NCBI GenBank assembly: GCA_963785765.1
Contig: CAWAWM010000008.1
Span: 868,001 to 932,000 of the forward strand
From: DATBGO01 sp963785765
GTDB taxonomy: Bacteria; Actinomycetota; Actinomycetes; Streptosporangiales; Streptosporangiaceae
DNA length: 64,000 nucleotides
Direction: 5' to 3'
Position numbers and translations under genes: made by a program. Below are positions 8,055 through 15,334 of the stretch, piece after piece (the stretch's first letter is position 1; each line of letters opens with the position of its first letter). The notes beneath the pieces are model-generated. The model did not search any database, had not been told where the DNA came from, and saw only the letters and a program-made list of their open reading frames with translations.

Positions 8055-8134
8055 GCGATGACCGAGGCACAGTGGCGGGATTTCGTGATGACTGGCACCA
8101 GGACCGGAAAGCTCGCGGTCACCCGCTCAGCTGG
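8055..8134 (+). pseudogene. Truncated 5' end of a PPOX-class F420-dependent oxidoreductase gene
   Basis: From ATG 8049/8058 the frame reads MTEAQWRDFVMTGTRTGKLAVTR, which matches the N-terminus of pyridoxamine-5'-phosphate-oxidase-like F420-dependent enzymes (recalled pattern: a helix, then TGKLATVR-like strand). Similarity stops at about 8134, exactly where the convergent LigD-polymerase gene ends. No downstream part of the enzyme exists. This is a gene remnant left by a deletion that fused two neighbourhoods. Confidence 0.6.
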
Positions 8135-9554
8135 CCGACGGGTCGTAATCCACTTCGAGCGGCTCCTGCGGCGGGCGTTCCGCGGCCGGGACGTTGCGCA
8201 GATTCAGCCGGATCCGCGTCCAGGTCGAGAAGCGCCCCCGCATCGAGTCCACCAGCACGTCGGCAGGCTCCAGGCGGGCCGCGGCCTCCGGATGGCGGTG
8301 CTGCCAGCGCTGCAGGCCGGCCATCGCCTCGGCCTTGGTGGCTGCCCTGGCGATCTCAATAAGCGGCATCGCCGATTTACGGCGGCCGGTCGGTCCGCTG
8401 CCCCGGCCCGGCGCCGACTGCAGGGCCGCTGACTGCACGGCGGCCGATTGTTGGGCAGCTGAGTGCGGGGTAGCTGAGTGCCGGGCCGCCGACTGCGGGG
8501 CCGCCGATTGCCGGGCCGCTGACTGTCGCGGAGCCTGGTCCTGGCCTGCGGGGTGCGAGCGGCGTTTGGATGGCTGGACCCGCGGCTGCTCGCCCGCTTG
8601 CTTGGTGAAATGCGGCGGCCAGGGCGCGTCAGGCAGGCCGGCCGCCTCATCCCGGGCCGCCGCGGCCAGCAGCGGCCCCAGCGAGCCTGCGGTGCCATCG
8701 ATGCCCGCCCACAGATCGCCGAGCTCGGCGAACCGCGGCGGCACCGAGTCGATGGTGAACGACGCCGGGTCACAATCGGGAACTTCATCCCAGCTCAGCG
8801 GGGTTGAGACCCGGGCGTCGGCGGTGGGCCGCACCGAGTAGGCGGAGGCCACCGTCCGGTCCTTCGCATTCTGGTTGTAATCGACGAAGACGCCGTGCCG
8901 CTCTTCCTTCCACCACCGCGCCGTCGCATCGTCGGGCGCCCGGCGCTCGATCTCCCTGGCCAGCGCGACCGCCGCGCTGCGCACTTCGGGGAAGGTCCAG
9001 CGCGGCTCGATGCGCGCGTAGACGTGAATGCCGCGCGATCCCGATGTCTTCGGCCAGCCGGTCAGCCCGAAATCGCTGAGCACGTCCCTGGCCACCAGCG
9101 CGACCCGGACGATCTGAGCCCAGTCCACGCCGGGCACCGGGTCGAGATCGACCCGCAGTTCGTCCGGGTGGTCGAGGTCCTCGGCGCGGACCGGGTGCGG
9201 GTTGAGGTCGATGCAGCCCAGGTTGACCACCCAGGCCAGGCCCGCGGCGTCGCGGACCACCACTTCCTCGGCGGTGCGCCCGGACGGGAAGCTCAGCATG
9301 ACCGTCTCGATCCAGTCCGGTCGCGATGACGGCGCCCGCTTCTGGAAGAACGCCTCAGAGTCGGCCCCGTGCACGAAGCGCTTGAGTACCATCGGCCGCC
9401 CGGCGACGCCACGCAGGGTCCCGTCGGCGACGCTCAGGTAGTAGCGGACCAGGTCCAGCTTGGTGTGCCCGGTCCGCGGAAAGAAGATCTTGTCCGGGTT
9501 GCTGACCGGCACCGTGCGCCCGGCGACCTCCAGGATCTCCTTGCGATCGGGCAT
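8127..9554 (-). CDS. LigD-type DNA polymerase/primase (AEP) domain protein
   Basis: Stand-alone homologue of the polymerase domain of the bacterial end-joining ligase LigD, expected to add nucleotides at DNA ends. Motifs: ISNPDK-like PVSNPDKIFFP near the start, DLDP (DELRVDLDPVPG, metal-binding acids, about residue 135), SGSRGIHVY (about residue 170) and the third acid in GVFVDYNQNAKDRT (about residue 230). Residues 330-400 are a low-complexity linker of QSAAx pentapeptides (15-bp DNA repeat) before a conserved C-terminal module (LIEIARAATKAEAM...TWTRIRLNLRNVP). The protein ends DYDPSAS, whereas the family usually continues DYDPW, so the last codons seem to be lost at the 8134 deletion scar. 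No ku or ligase gene lies in the window. Start at 9554 chosen by family alignment; an upstream start would add an atypical leader. Confidence 0.85.
   Translation of the reverse strand: MPDRKEILEVAGRTVPVSNPDKIFFPRTGHTKLDLVRYYLSVADGTLRGVAGRPMVLKRFVHGADSEAFFQKRAPSSRPDWIETVMLSFPSGRTAEEVVVRDAAGLAWVVNLGCIDLNPHPVRAEDLDHPDELRVDLDPVPGVDWAQIVRVALVARDVLSDFGLTGWPKTSGSRGIHVYARIEPRWTFPEVRSAAVALAREIERRAPDDATARWWKEERHGVFVDYNQNAKDRTVASAYSVRPTADARVSTPLSWDEVPDCDPASFTIDSVPPRFAELGDLWAGIDGTAGSLGPLLAAAARDEAAGLPDAPWPPHFTKQAGEQPRVQPSKRRSHPAGQDQAPRQSAARQSAAPQSAARHSATPHSAAQQSAAVQSAALQSAPGRGSGPTGRRKSAMPLIEIARAATKAEAMAGLQRWQHRHPEAAARLEPADVLVDSMRGRFSTWTRIRLNLRNVPAAERPPQEPLEVDYDPSAS
8399..8527 (-). repeat. 15-bp tandem repeat in LigD-polymerase linker
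   Basis: About eight copies of a 15-bp unit (plus strand GCCGCTGACTGCGGG-like) encode a QSAAx pentapeptide linker between the polymerase domain and the C-terminal module. Confidence 0.85.
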
Positions 9555-9627
9555 CTTGCCACGATAACTGGACGGCGCCTGGCAATCCGCCCGCGGCCTG
9601 GGGATTAGCTGGGCGCCCGCATCCGGG

Positions 9628-10614
9628 CTAACCGGGAGCGGCCTGCCTCGCGGCGGCGTGCTGATCATCGGACAGTTCCGGTGCCCACTGTGCCGGCCGC
9701 GCGGCGACGCTGACCGGATCCACGCGCGCATTCCGGCCGACGGCCGTAGCGCCGATGACCGCGGCCGCGGCCACCGCGGCGAGCAGGCTCACCTGCTCCC
9801 CGAGCAGCAGGGCTGACCAGCCGAGCGTCAGCGCGGGCTGCGCGAGCTGCAGCTTTCCCACCCGCGCGACGCCGCCCCGGGCCAGTCCCGCGTACCAGGC
9901 GAAGAAGCCCAGGCACATCGAGACCAGGCTGACATATGCCAGCCCCGCTACCGCTCCAGCGCTGAAGTGCCGCGGCGGATCGGCCAGCACGGCCGCGATC
10001 GTGACCGGCACCGTCACCGGCAGCGCCAGGATCACGGCCCAGCAGATGACCCGCCAGCCGCCATATTCGCGGGCCAGCGCGCCCCCTTCGGCGTAGCCCA
10101 GGCCACCCACGACGATGGCGACCAGCAGCAGCACGTCTCCGCTGCGCAGCCGCCCGGCACCCTGGACCAGCGCGAAGCCGACGACCACGGCGATCCCGAC
10201 TGCGAGCGCCGCCCAGTAGCCTCGCCGGGGGCGCTCGCCGGCTCGCAGCACGGCCATCCCGGCGGTCGCGGCGGGGATGAGGCCGGTCAGCACCGCGCCG
10301 TGCACGCTGTTCACCTGATGCAGCGCGATGGCCGAGAGCAGGCCGAACCCGACGCCTACGGTGGCGGCCACGATCAGCAGCCGGGACAGCGCCGCGCGTG
10401 GCGGCAGGACCGGCTCGCGCCGGACGGCCAGGATGACGATCGCCAGCACAGCGGGCGGCACCGCACGGCCGACGCCCACCACCAGCGGGCTGAAGGTCGT
10501 CTCCGCGGCGGTGGTTGCGGGGAACGTCATGCTGAAGCACAGCACGCCGAGTGCCCCGAGCAGCAGCGGTGGCGCTTTCCAACGGCCGACAGAAGTGCTT
10601 CTATTAGCTCTCAT
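9628..10614 (-). CDS. EamA/DMT-family transporter
   Basis: A 328-aa inner-membrane protein with ten predicted hydrophobic helices arranged as two EamA repeats, the second ending in the family-typical SLVSMCLGFFAWYAGLARGG and LQLAQPALTLGWSALLLGE motifs. DMT proteins export or import small metabolites such as amino acids; substrate unknown. Its ATG (10614-10612) overlaps the start codon of the divergent MocR regulator in the tetranucleotide CATG, and a TATCAT -10 box lies 5 nt upstream, suggesting a leaderless transcript. MocR-type regulators often control the adjacent divergent gene, so this exporter is the likely target. Confidence 0.88.
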   Translation of the reverse strand: MRANRSTSVGRWKAPPLLLGALGVLCFSMTFPATTAAETTFSPLVVGVGRAVPPAVLAIVILAVRREPVLPPRAALSRLLIVAATVGVGFGLLSAIALHQVNSVHGAVLTGLIPAATAGMAVLRAGERPRRGYWAALAVGIAVVVGFALVQGAGRLRSGDVLLLVAIVVGGLGYAEGGALAREYGGWRVICWAVILALPVTVPVTIAAVLADPPRHFSAGAVAGLAYVSLVSMCLGFFAWYAGLARGGVARVGKLQLAQPALTLGWSALLLGEQVSLLAAVAAAAVIGATAVGRNARVDPVSVAARPAQWAPELSDDQHAAARQAAPG

Positions 10615-10627
10615 GAATGATGATAGC
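10591..10627. promoter_or_regulatory. Overlapping divergent leaderless promoters of MocR and DMT genes
   Basis: Plus strand: TATTAG at 10602-10607, then 5 nt, then ATG at 10613. Minus strand: TATCAT (complement of 10625-10620), then 5 nt, then ATG at 10614. The two start codons overlap as CATG. Neither gene has room for a ribosome-binding site outside the other's coding sequence, so both transcripts probably start at or next to the ATG. A 12-bp inverted repeat AGAAGTGCTTCT (10591-10602) touches the plus-strand -10 and may be the MocR operator. Confidence 0.6.
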
Positions 10628-11098
10628 AATCAGGTATCGGCGCTGGCTGCTGTCGAGGACCTTGTCGCCGCACTGCCGACGGGAAGCAAGCTGCCGTCCT
10701 ACCGGGTGCTCCAGCAGCGCTACCGGCTGAGCCCAGCCACCGTGCAGCGACTGCTGGCCGTTCTGGCCCAGCGCGGATTGGTGGTGACCCGGCCGGGCAG
10801 CGGCACCTTCACTGCCGCCCGGCGTCTGTCCGGCGGCCTGCCCGACGTGTCCTGGCAGACGCTTGCCCTTGGCTCCCGGGCCGGCCTGGGCCCGGAACTC
10901 GAGCGCCTCATCGAGCCGCCGCCTCCTGAAGCGCTACCACTGGCTAGCGGGTTCCTGGATGAGACGCTGCAGCCGCTCGGGCTGCTGGCCGCGGCGGCGT
11001 CCCGCGCGGCGCGCCGGCCCAAGGCTGGACCCGGCTGCCCGCGGCTGGCCTACCCGAGCTACGCAGCCATTTCGCCACCGAGATCGGCGCCGCGATGA
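10613..11098 (+). CDS. MocR/PdxR-type regulator, GntR DNA-binding part (frameshifted gene)
   Basis: The N-terminal 70 residues form a winged-helix GntR domain: LPTGSKLPSYRVLQQRYRLS, TVQRLLAVLAQRGLVVTRPGSGTFTA. It is followed by the linker and the beginning of a fold-type I aminotransferase domain. After ARRPK (about 11022) the frame diverges and stops at 11098. In the -1 frame the sequence continues sensibly as WTRLPAAGLPELRSHFATEI into the next entry. A single missing base between about 11018 and 11027 explains the split. If real, the regulator is non-functional as one chain. Confidence 0.75.
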   Translation: MNDDSNQVSALAAVEDLVAALPTGSKLPSYRVLQQRYRLSPATVQRLLAVLAQRGLVVTRPGSGTFTAARRLSGGLPDVSWQTLALGSRAGLGPELERLIEPPPPEALPLASGFLDETLQPLGLLAAAASRAARRPKAGPGCPRLAYPSYAAISPPRSAPR

Positions 11099-12006
11099 CC
11101 GGGCAAGACGTGCTGATCACCCCGGGAGGCCAGGCGGCCCTGTCGGCGGTGTTCAGGCACCTGTGCGCGCCCGGGGACCCAGTGATCGTCGAGTCGCCGA
11201 CCTACGTCGGGGCGCTCGCCGCAGCGCGCGCGGCGGGCCTGATCCTGGTACCTGTTCCTGGTGACCGAGACGGCGTGCTGCCCGACGCGCTCGCTGATGC
11301 GCTGGCGCGCACTGGCGCCCGGCTCGCCTACCTGCAGCCGAGGTACACCAATCCGACCGGATCCGTGCTGGCGCCCGAGCGCCGTGGCCCCATCCTGGAC
11401 GCGGCGGCCAGGTACGGCGCGTTCATCGTCGAGGACGACTGGGTCCGCGACTTCGATCTCGGGGCTCCCTCTCCGCCGCCGCTGGCCACGATGGACGACC
11501 GCGGTCAGGTGATCTACTTGCGTTCCCTGACCAAGCCGGTGGCGGCCGGCCTGCGGGTGGCGGGGCTCGCCGCCCGCGGGCCGGTGCTGGCCAGGCTGCG
11601 CCGCGGCCGGATCAGCGACGACCTGTTCGTGGCGCCGGTGCTGCAGCAGGTGGCGCTCGACGTGCTGACCGCGGCCGGCTGGCCCCGGCACCTGGGCAGT
11701 GTCAGGCGGGCGCTGCGGGAGCGCAGGGACACTCTCGCGGCGGCTGTCCGTGACCTGCTCCCGAGCTGCGATCTGACCGTAGTTCCCCGCGGTGGCCTGC
11801 ACCTATGGCTGAGGCTGCCCGATCGCTGCTCCGATGCCGACGTGGCGCAAGCCTGTGCGGCTCGCGGGCTGGCCGTGAGCCCCGGCCGATCCTGTTTCGC
11901 AGGCGAGCCGCCCGGCTCCTACCTGCGGCTGTCCTACGCGGCGGCGGGCAGTGGCGCGCTGGCCCGCGGCGCCGAAATCCTCGCCGAGGTCATCGGAGGC
12001 CACTAG
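11095..12006 (+). CDS. MocR/PdxR-type regulator, aminotransferase-like part (frameshifted gene)
   Basis: Continuation of the MocR protein in the other frame. It carries DVLITPGGQAALSAVFRHL, ESPTYVGAL, the Asn/Pro/Thr/Gly motif (YTNPTGSVL), the acid of VEDDWVRDF, and the PLP-lysine segment YLRSLTKPVAAGLRVAG with Lys in SLTK. The C-terminus (GGLHLWLRLPD, LRLSYAAA) is typical. In MocR proteins this domain senses PLP or an amino-acid ligand and does not need catalysis. The ATG at 11095 is only the first start codon in this frame, not a true gene start; homologous sequence is readable from about 11020. Confidence 0.8.
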   Translation: MTGQDVLITPGGQAALSAVFRHLCAPGDPVIVESPTYVGALAAARAAGLILVPVPGDRDGVLPDALADALARTGARLAYLQPRYTNPTGSVLAPERRGPILDAAARYGAFIVEDDWVRDFDLGAPSPPPLATMDDRGQVIYLRSLTKPVAAGLRVAGLAARGPVLARLRRGRISDDLFVAPVLQQVALDVLTAAGWPRHLGSVRRALRERRDTLAAAVRDLLPSCDLTVVPRGGLHLWLRLPDRCSDADVAQACAARGLAVSPGRSCFAGEPPGSYLRLSYAAAGSGALARGAEILAEVIGGH

Positions 12007-12503
12007 GAGCCCTGCGCTGCCTTAGGGTTCGGTTTCCGGCCCCAGGCGATGAAGTGAAGCCCAGGCATGCTGAGCGTGCGCGGGTCAGCGAGGTGCTGGC
12101 GGAGCGTCCGGTCCAGCTCGTCGAGTTCGCGCTGGTCGGCCAGCCCGGCCTCCAGGATCGCGGGGCGCATGCTGCGGACCAGGTCGAGCCGGATCGTGCG
12201 GCGGGTATGGCCGGGCGGGTATGCGACGGCCCGCGCCTCGACTTCGACGTGCTGCAGCCCTGCCTGGCGATACAGCTCGGTCAGGCGGCGGCCGATGAAG
12301 GGATCGGCGCCGTTGCGACTGAAGGTGGCGCGGAAGATCTCGCTGATCCGATCCCAGGCCGGATGCGCCGGGTAGCACAACGAGTACTCGCTGCCTGGAA
12401 CCCTGGACAGGTAGCTGCAGCCCAGCGGTGGCCGGCGCGTTGCGTGTGTCGCGGACGATCCGCTGACCGGGACCGACGGGATGGGCACATCCCCGCAGGT
12501 CAA
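12003..12503 (-). pseudogene. C-terminal remnant of a class I SAM methyltransferase
   Basis: From about 12400 down to 12003 the product matches the C-terminal half of small-molecule SAM methyltransferases of actinomycetes (HPAWDRISEIFRATFSRNGA, RRLTELYRQAGLQHVEVEAR, MPGLHFIAWGRKP). The Rossmann half with the SAM-binding motif is missing, and the first about 35 codons of the open frame have no family similarity. The remnant borders the mobile-element region that follows. It overlaps the end of the MocR gene by 4 bp (convergent). Confidence 0.6.
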
Positions 12504-12945
12504 GCAATTGCTGACAGCAAATTAGATGTGGCAGTCCGCAAATTAGTCCATGAGCCTTACGGCGTGAGGTTCCCTCGAAACGCGGTTGCGTGCGTGTCTT
12601 GCAGGCGGTCACGGGCCGGCGTTTGAGGCGGTGGGTGTGCTGCCCGTGCGCGGCCGGCTCCGTGACCGGTTCTAGCCTGGCCGGGGATGCGCTGGGTGTC
12701 CAGCGGCGTCTGGTTGTTCTGTCCGGGCAGCAGGACGAGGCCGTTGAGGTGGAGGATGGCGGCGTGCTGCTCGTGACGCCGTTCGCACTTTGGTGCTTCG
12801 TGCCCGAAAATTAGTCTGGCGCTGGGGGCGATCATACGGGCTGGGTACTGTCGCTTCCGAGCACGCCGATCAGATTCGGATTTCTCCTGCACCGCCCCCC
12901 GGGCAGTCTCGTCTGTTGCAGTTCAACCAGGGAGGCGAGGGCCGA
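12504..12945. other. Gene-less stretch, left flank of mobile-element island
   Basis: No frame here is convincing. The first part is locally AT-rich and has three AAATTAG motifs (about 12519, 12540 and 12809), two of them in the context GCAAATTAG. Short frames on both strands do not resemble any family known to me. It looks like eroded insertion-sequence DNA. Confidence 0.4.
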
Positions 12946-13195
12946 ATGGGCGCAAGCAGGAAGACGATGACGAAGGACGCTGCCGCTCCGTCTGAGCTAG
13001 GGGACGGCGGTGCTGAGGCAGCCGAAGAACATGTCGAGGTGGTGCGGTTCGCGGCCGCGATCGATGTGGCCAAGGGGTCCGGGATGGTGTGCACCCGGGT
13101 GCCGGGCAGCCGCGGTGACCGCAAGCGGCAGACGGTGTGGCAGGTCGATGCCACCTACCGCTCGGTGATCGCGCTGATGGATCACCTGCGGTGCG
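12946..13195 (+). pseudogene. IS110-family transposase, N-terminal fragment
   Basis: The frame reads VVRFAAAIDVAKGSGMVCTR and VWQVDATYRSVIALMDHLRC, the start of the DEDD/RuvC-like catalytic domain of IS110-type transposases with its first catalytic Asp (AIDVAK). A ribosome-binding site (GGGAGG) precedes ATG 12946. Similarity ends abruptly after HLRC at 13195, the exact border of the 211-bp inverted repeat. The rest of the transposase is absent. Confidence 0.75.
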
Positions 13196-13406
13196 ATCGA
13201 ACCGAGAAACCGGGTCTGGGCGGCGGGGTCGGTGCGCGGCAGTGACCGGGTAATGAAGGTCCCCTGACCCGGCCGGGGTTGCACCAGGCCCTCGCGCTCA
13301 AGATCCCGGTAGGCCTTCAGCACCGTGTTCGGGTTGATCGCCAGCTTGGCGACAACCTGCTGAGCCGTCGGCAACTGGTCGCCCGGTTCGAGCAAGCCAA
13401 GCTGCA
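13196..13406 (-). repeat. Left arm of 211-bp perfect inverted repeat (GntR gene fragment)
   Basis: These 211 bases are the exact reverse complement of 14125-14335 inside the GntR gene; I compared them base by base and found no mismatch. The copy encodes the GntR segment from QLGLLEPGDQ to TRFLGS on the minus strand, without start or end. It is inserted between an IS110 fragment and an IS5 fragment, truncating both. Confidence 0.93.
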
Positions 13407-14013
13407 TCTCTTTGCACGACATGTTACGTGGCCGGGCCCGCCAGGCCACGGGCCGGGCCGCCGAGCCGACGGCAGCGGTCATCGACTCCCAGTCGGTGCG
13501 CGCCGCGGCGACCGTGCCCAAAGCCAGCCGGGGCTGGGACAACGCCAAGAAGGTCAACGGCCGCAAGCGGCACATCGCCGTGGACACCACCGGGCTGCTG
13601 CTGGAGGTGCTGGTCACCCCGGCATCGGTGCAAGACCGTGACGCTGCCGGCCGCTGCTGTTCAACCTCAAGCGCGCCAGTCGTCGCGTCCGCCGGACCTG
13701 GGCCGACGGCGGCTACGCCGGGAAGCTGCTGCCGTGGGCGGCGAAGTGGCTGAAGCTGACCGTCGAGATCGTCAAACGGCCCGATGACACCCAAACCTTC
13801 CAAGTCCTGCCGCGCCGGTGGGTGGTTGAACGGACCCTGGCCTGGATCACCAGCTACCGCCGCTGCGCCCGCGACTATGAGCGCCTCCCCGCCCACCACG
13901 AAGCCGCCATCTACTGGGCCGTGATCACCCTCATGACGCGCCGCCTGGCCAGGCCCGGCTGCGGCTCAGGAACCGTCACGCAGGCCCTTGCCGGTCGTCG
14001 CGGTGAGCGCTAG
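13407..14013 (+). pseudogene. IS5-family DDE transposase relic (5'-truncated, frameshifted)
   Basis: From 13412 the frame gives IDSQSVRAAATVP and GWDNAKKVNGRKRHIAVDTT, the first DDE Asp region of IS5-type transposases, then LVTPASVQDRDAA. A -1 frameshift near 13645-13655 moves the rest into another frame: TWADGGYAGKLL (second Asp), WVVERTLAWITSYRRCARDYE (catalytic Glu) and the end ITLMTRRLARP. The N-terminal region is missing, cut by the inverted GntR copy at 13406. The element cannot make its own transposase. Confidence 0.85.
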
Positions 14014-14016
14014 CAT
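13988..14016 (+). promoter_or_regulatory. Sigma70-type promoter of the GntR-ABC operon
   Basis: TTGCCG at 13988-13993, a 17-nt spacer and TAGCAT at 14011-14016 form a plausible housekeeping promoter; transcription would start near 14023, inside the adjacent palindrome. The -35 box lies just after the end of the IS5 relic coding region, so the relic may have supplied part of the promoter. Confidence 0.5.
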
Positions 14017-14042
14017 ACTTCCACTAACTGATTAGTGGAAGT
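14017..14042. promoter_or_regulatory. GntR (YtrA-type) operator, 26-bp palindrome
   Basis: Perfect inverted repeat: left arm ACTTCCACTAA, 4-nt centre CTGA, right arm TTAGTGGAAGT. It lies between the -10 box and the GntR start codon and would cover the transcription start, so binding should repress. The right arm also contains the GGAAG ribosome-binding site. Autoregulation by the GntR protein encoded 7 bp downstream is the obvious reading. Confidence 0.75.
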
Positions 14043-14048
14043 GTGGTT

Positions 14049-14441
14049 ATGATCGAGTTCCAGCTTGACGCCGGGTCCGGTGTCGCTACCTATCTGCAGC
14101 TGGTCCAGCAGGTTCATCAGGCCCTGCAGCTTGGCTTGCTCGAACCGGGCGACCAGTTGCCGACGGCTCAGCAGGTTGTCGCCAAGCTGGCGATCAACCC
14201 GAACACGGTGCTGAAGGCCTACCGGGATCTTGAGCGCGAGGGCCTGGTGCAACCCCGGCCGGGTCAGGGGACCTTCATTACCCGGTCACTGCCGCGCACC
14301 GACCCCGCCGCCCAGACCCGGTTTCTCGGTTCGATGACCGACTGGCTGCGCTCGGCGCGCGCCGCGGGCCTTGGCCCCGATGAGATCGAGGCGATCTACC
14401 GCACAGCGTTCCGCAGCTGTTTCGCGGAGGGGGTGGCATGA
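14049..14441 (+). CDS. GntR-family regulator, YtrA subfamily
   Basis: Short 130-aa GntR protein, the size of the YtrA subfamily: winged helix at residues about 10-75 (VATYLQLVQQVHQALQLGLL, LPTAQQVVAKLAINPNTVLK, LEREGLVQPRPGQGTFIT) and a small C-terminal helical dimer part instead of a ligand domain. YtrA regulators typically repress an ABC exporter operon in which they are the first gene, and that is the arrangement here: its stop overlaps the start of the ATPase gene (ATGA). The ATG at 14049 is preceded by GGAAG 7 nt upstream. Bases 14125-14335 are duplicated in inverted orientation 718 bp upstream. Confidence 0.9.
   Translation: MIEFQLDAGSGVATYLQLVQQVHQALQLGLLEPGDQLPTAQQVVAKLAINPNTVLKAYRDLEREGLVQPRPGQGTFITRSLPRTDPAAQTRFLGSMTDWLRSARAAGLGPDEIEAIYRTAFRSCFAEGVA
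14125..14335 (+). repeat. Right arm of 211-bp perfect inverted repeat (within GntR gene)
   Basis: Source copy of the 211-bp inverted duplication; identical in reverse complement to 13196-13406. Microhomology at both borders is at most a few bases. Confidence 0.93.
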
Positions 14442-15334
14442 GCTTCGTCATAGAGGCCAGTGGCCTCGGCAAGCAGTACGGCCGCCGCTGGGCGCTGCGC
14501 GACTGCGCTCTGGCGATTCCGGAAGGAAAGGTTGTGGGGCTCGTCGGGCCAAACGGCGCTGGCAAGACCACCCTGCTGCATCTGGCTGTTGGGCTCCTCG
14601 CGCCGACGTCGGGCTCGATCAGAGTTCTCGGCGCGAGTCCTGCCGATGGCCCGGCGCAACTCGGCCGGGTCGGTTTCGTCGCCCAGGACACGCCCGTCTA
14701 CACGCGGCTTTCGGTAGCGGCGCATCTGCGGATGGGCGCGTGGCTGAACCCGAGCTGGGACAAGGAGACAGCCGAAAGCAGGATCGAGCAGCTCGGTCTT
14801 GACCCCCGCCAGCGGGCTGGGACGCTGTCCGGCGGCCAGCGTGCCCAGCTCGCCCTCACTCTGGCGATCGCGAAGCGACCCGAGTGCCTCATCCTCGATG
14901 AGCCGGTCGCGAGCCTCGACCCGGTTGCGCGGCGTGACTTCCTGAGCAGCCTTATGGAAATTGTCGCCGCGCAGGGGATCAGCGTCGTGCTGTCCTCCCA
15001 CCTGGTCGCCGACCTAGAGCGGGTCTGTGACTACCTCGTCGTACTCGTCGCCTCCAAGGTGCAGGTCGCCGGAGAGGTCAGCGAGCTGCTCTCATCGCAC
15101 CACCGGCTTTCCGGGGCCCGCCGGGACGCGGGCAGCCTGCCAGCCAATCAGCAGGTCATCGAGGAAAGCCATACCGACAGGCAGAGCACATTCCTGGTCC
15201 ACACCAGTGACCCGGTTCACGACCCGGCCTGGACCATCAGGCCCGTGACGCTCGATGACCTGGTCATCGCCTACATGAGCCGCCCGGCCAGCCCCGAGCG
15301 CACCCACCGCCCGCAGCTGAAGGTCACGTCATGA
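14438..15334 (+). CDS. ABC transporter ATP-binding protein
   Basis: Cytosolic ATPase (298 aa) of an ABC-2-type exporter. Visible motifs: Walker A GPNGAGKTT (about residue 37), Q-loop in FVAQDTPVY, signature LSGGQ (about residue 130), Walker B LILDEP followed by D-loop ASLD, and H-loop SSH. The C-terminal 80 residues after the ATPase core form the usual extension of drug-type exporters. It overlaps the GntR stop and the permease start by 4 bp each, so the three genes are one translationally coupled operon controlled by the GntR operator. The exported compound is unknown; related systems respond to cell-wall-active compounds. Confidence 0.93.
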   Translation: MSFVIEASGLGKQYGRRWALRDCALAIPEGKVVGLVGPNGAGKTTLLHLAVGLLAPTSGSIRVLGASPADGPAQLGRVGFVAQDTPVYTRLSVAAHLRMGAWLNPSWDKETAESRIEQLGLDPRQRAGTLSGGQRAQLALTLAIAKRPECLILDEPVASLDPVARRDFLSSLMEIVAAQGISVVLSSHLVADLERVCDYLVVLVASKVQVAGEVSELLSSHHRLSGARRDAGSLPANQQVIEESHTDRQSTFLVHTSDPVHDPAWTIRPVTLDDLVIAYMSRPASPERTHRPQLKVTS

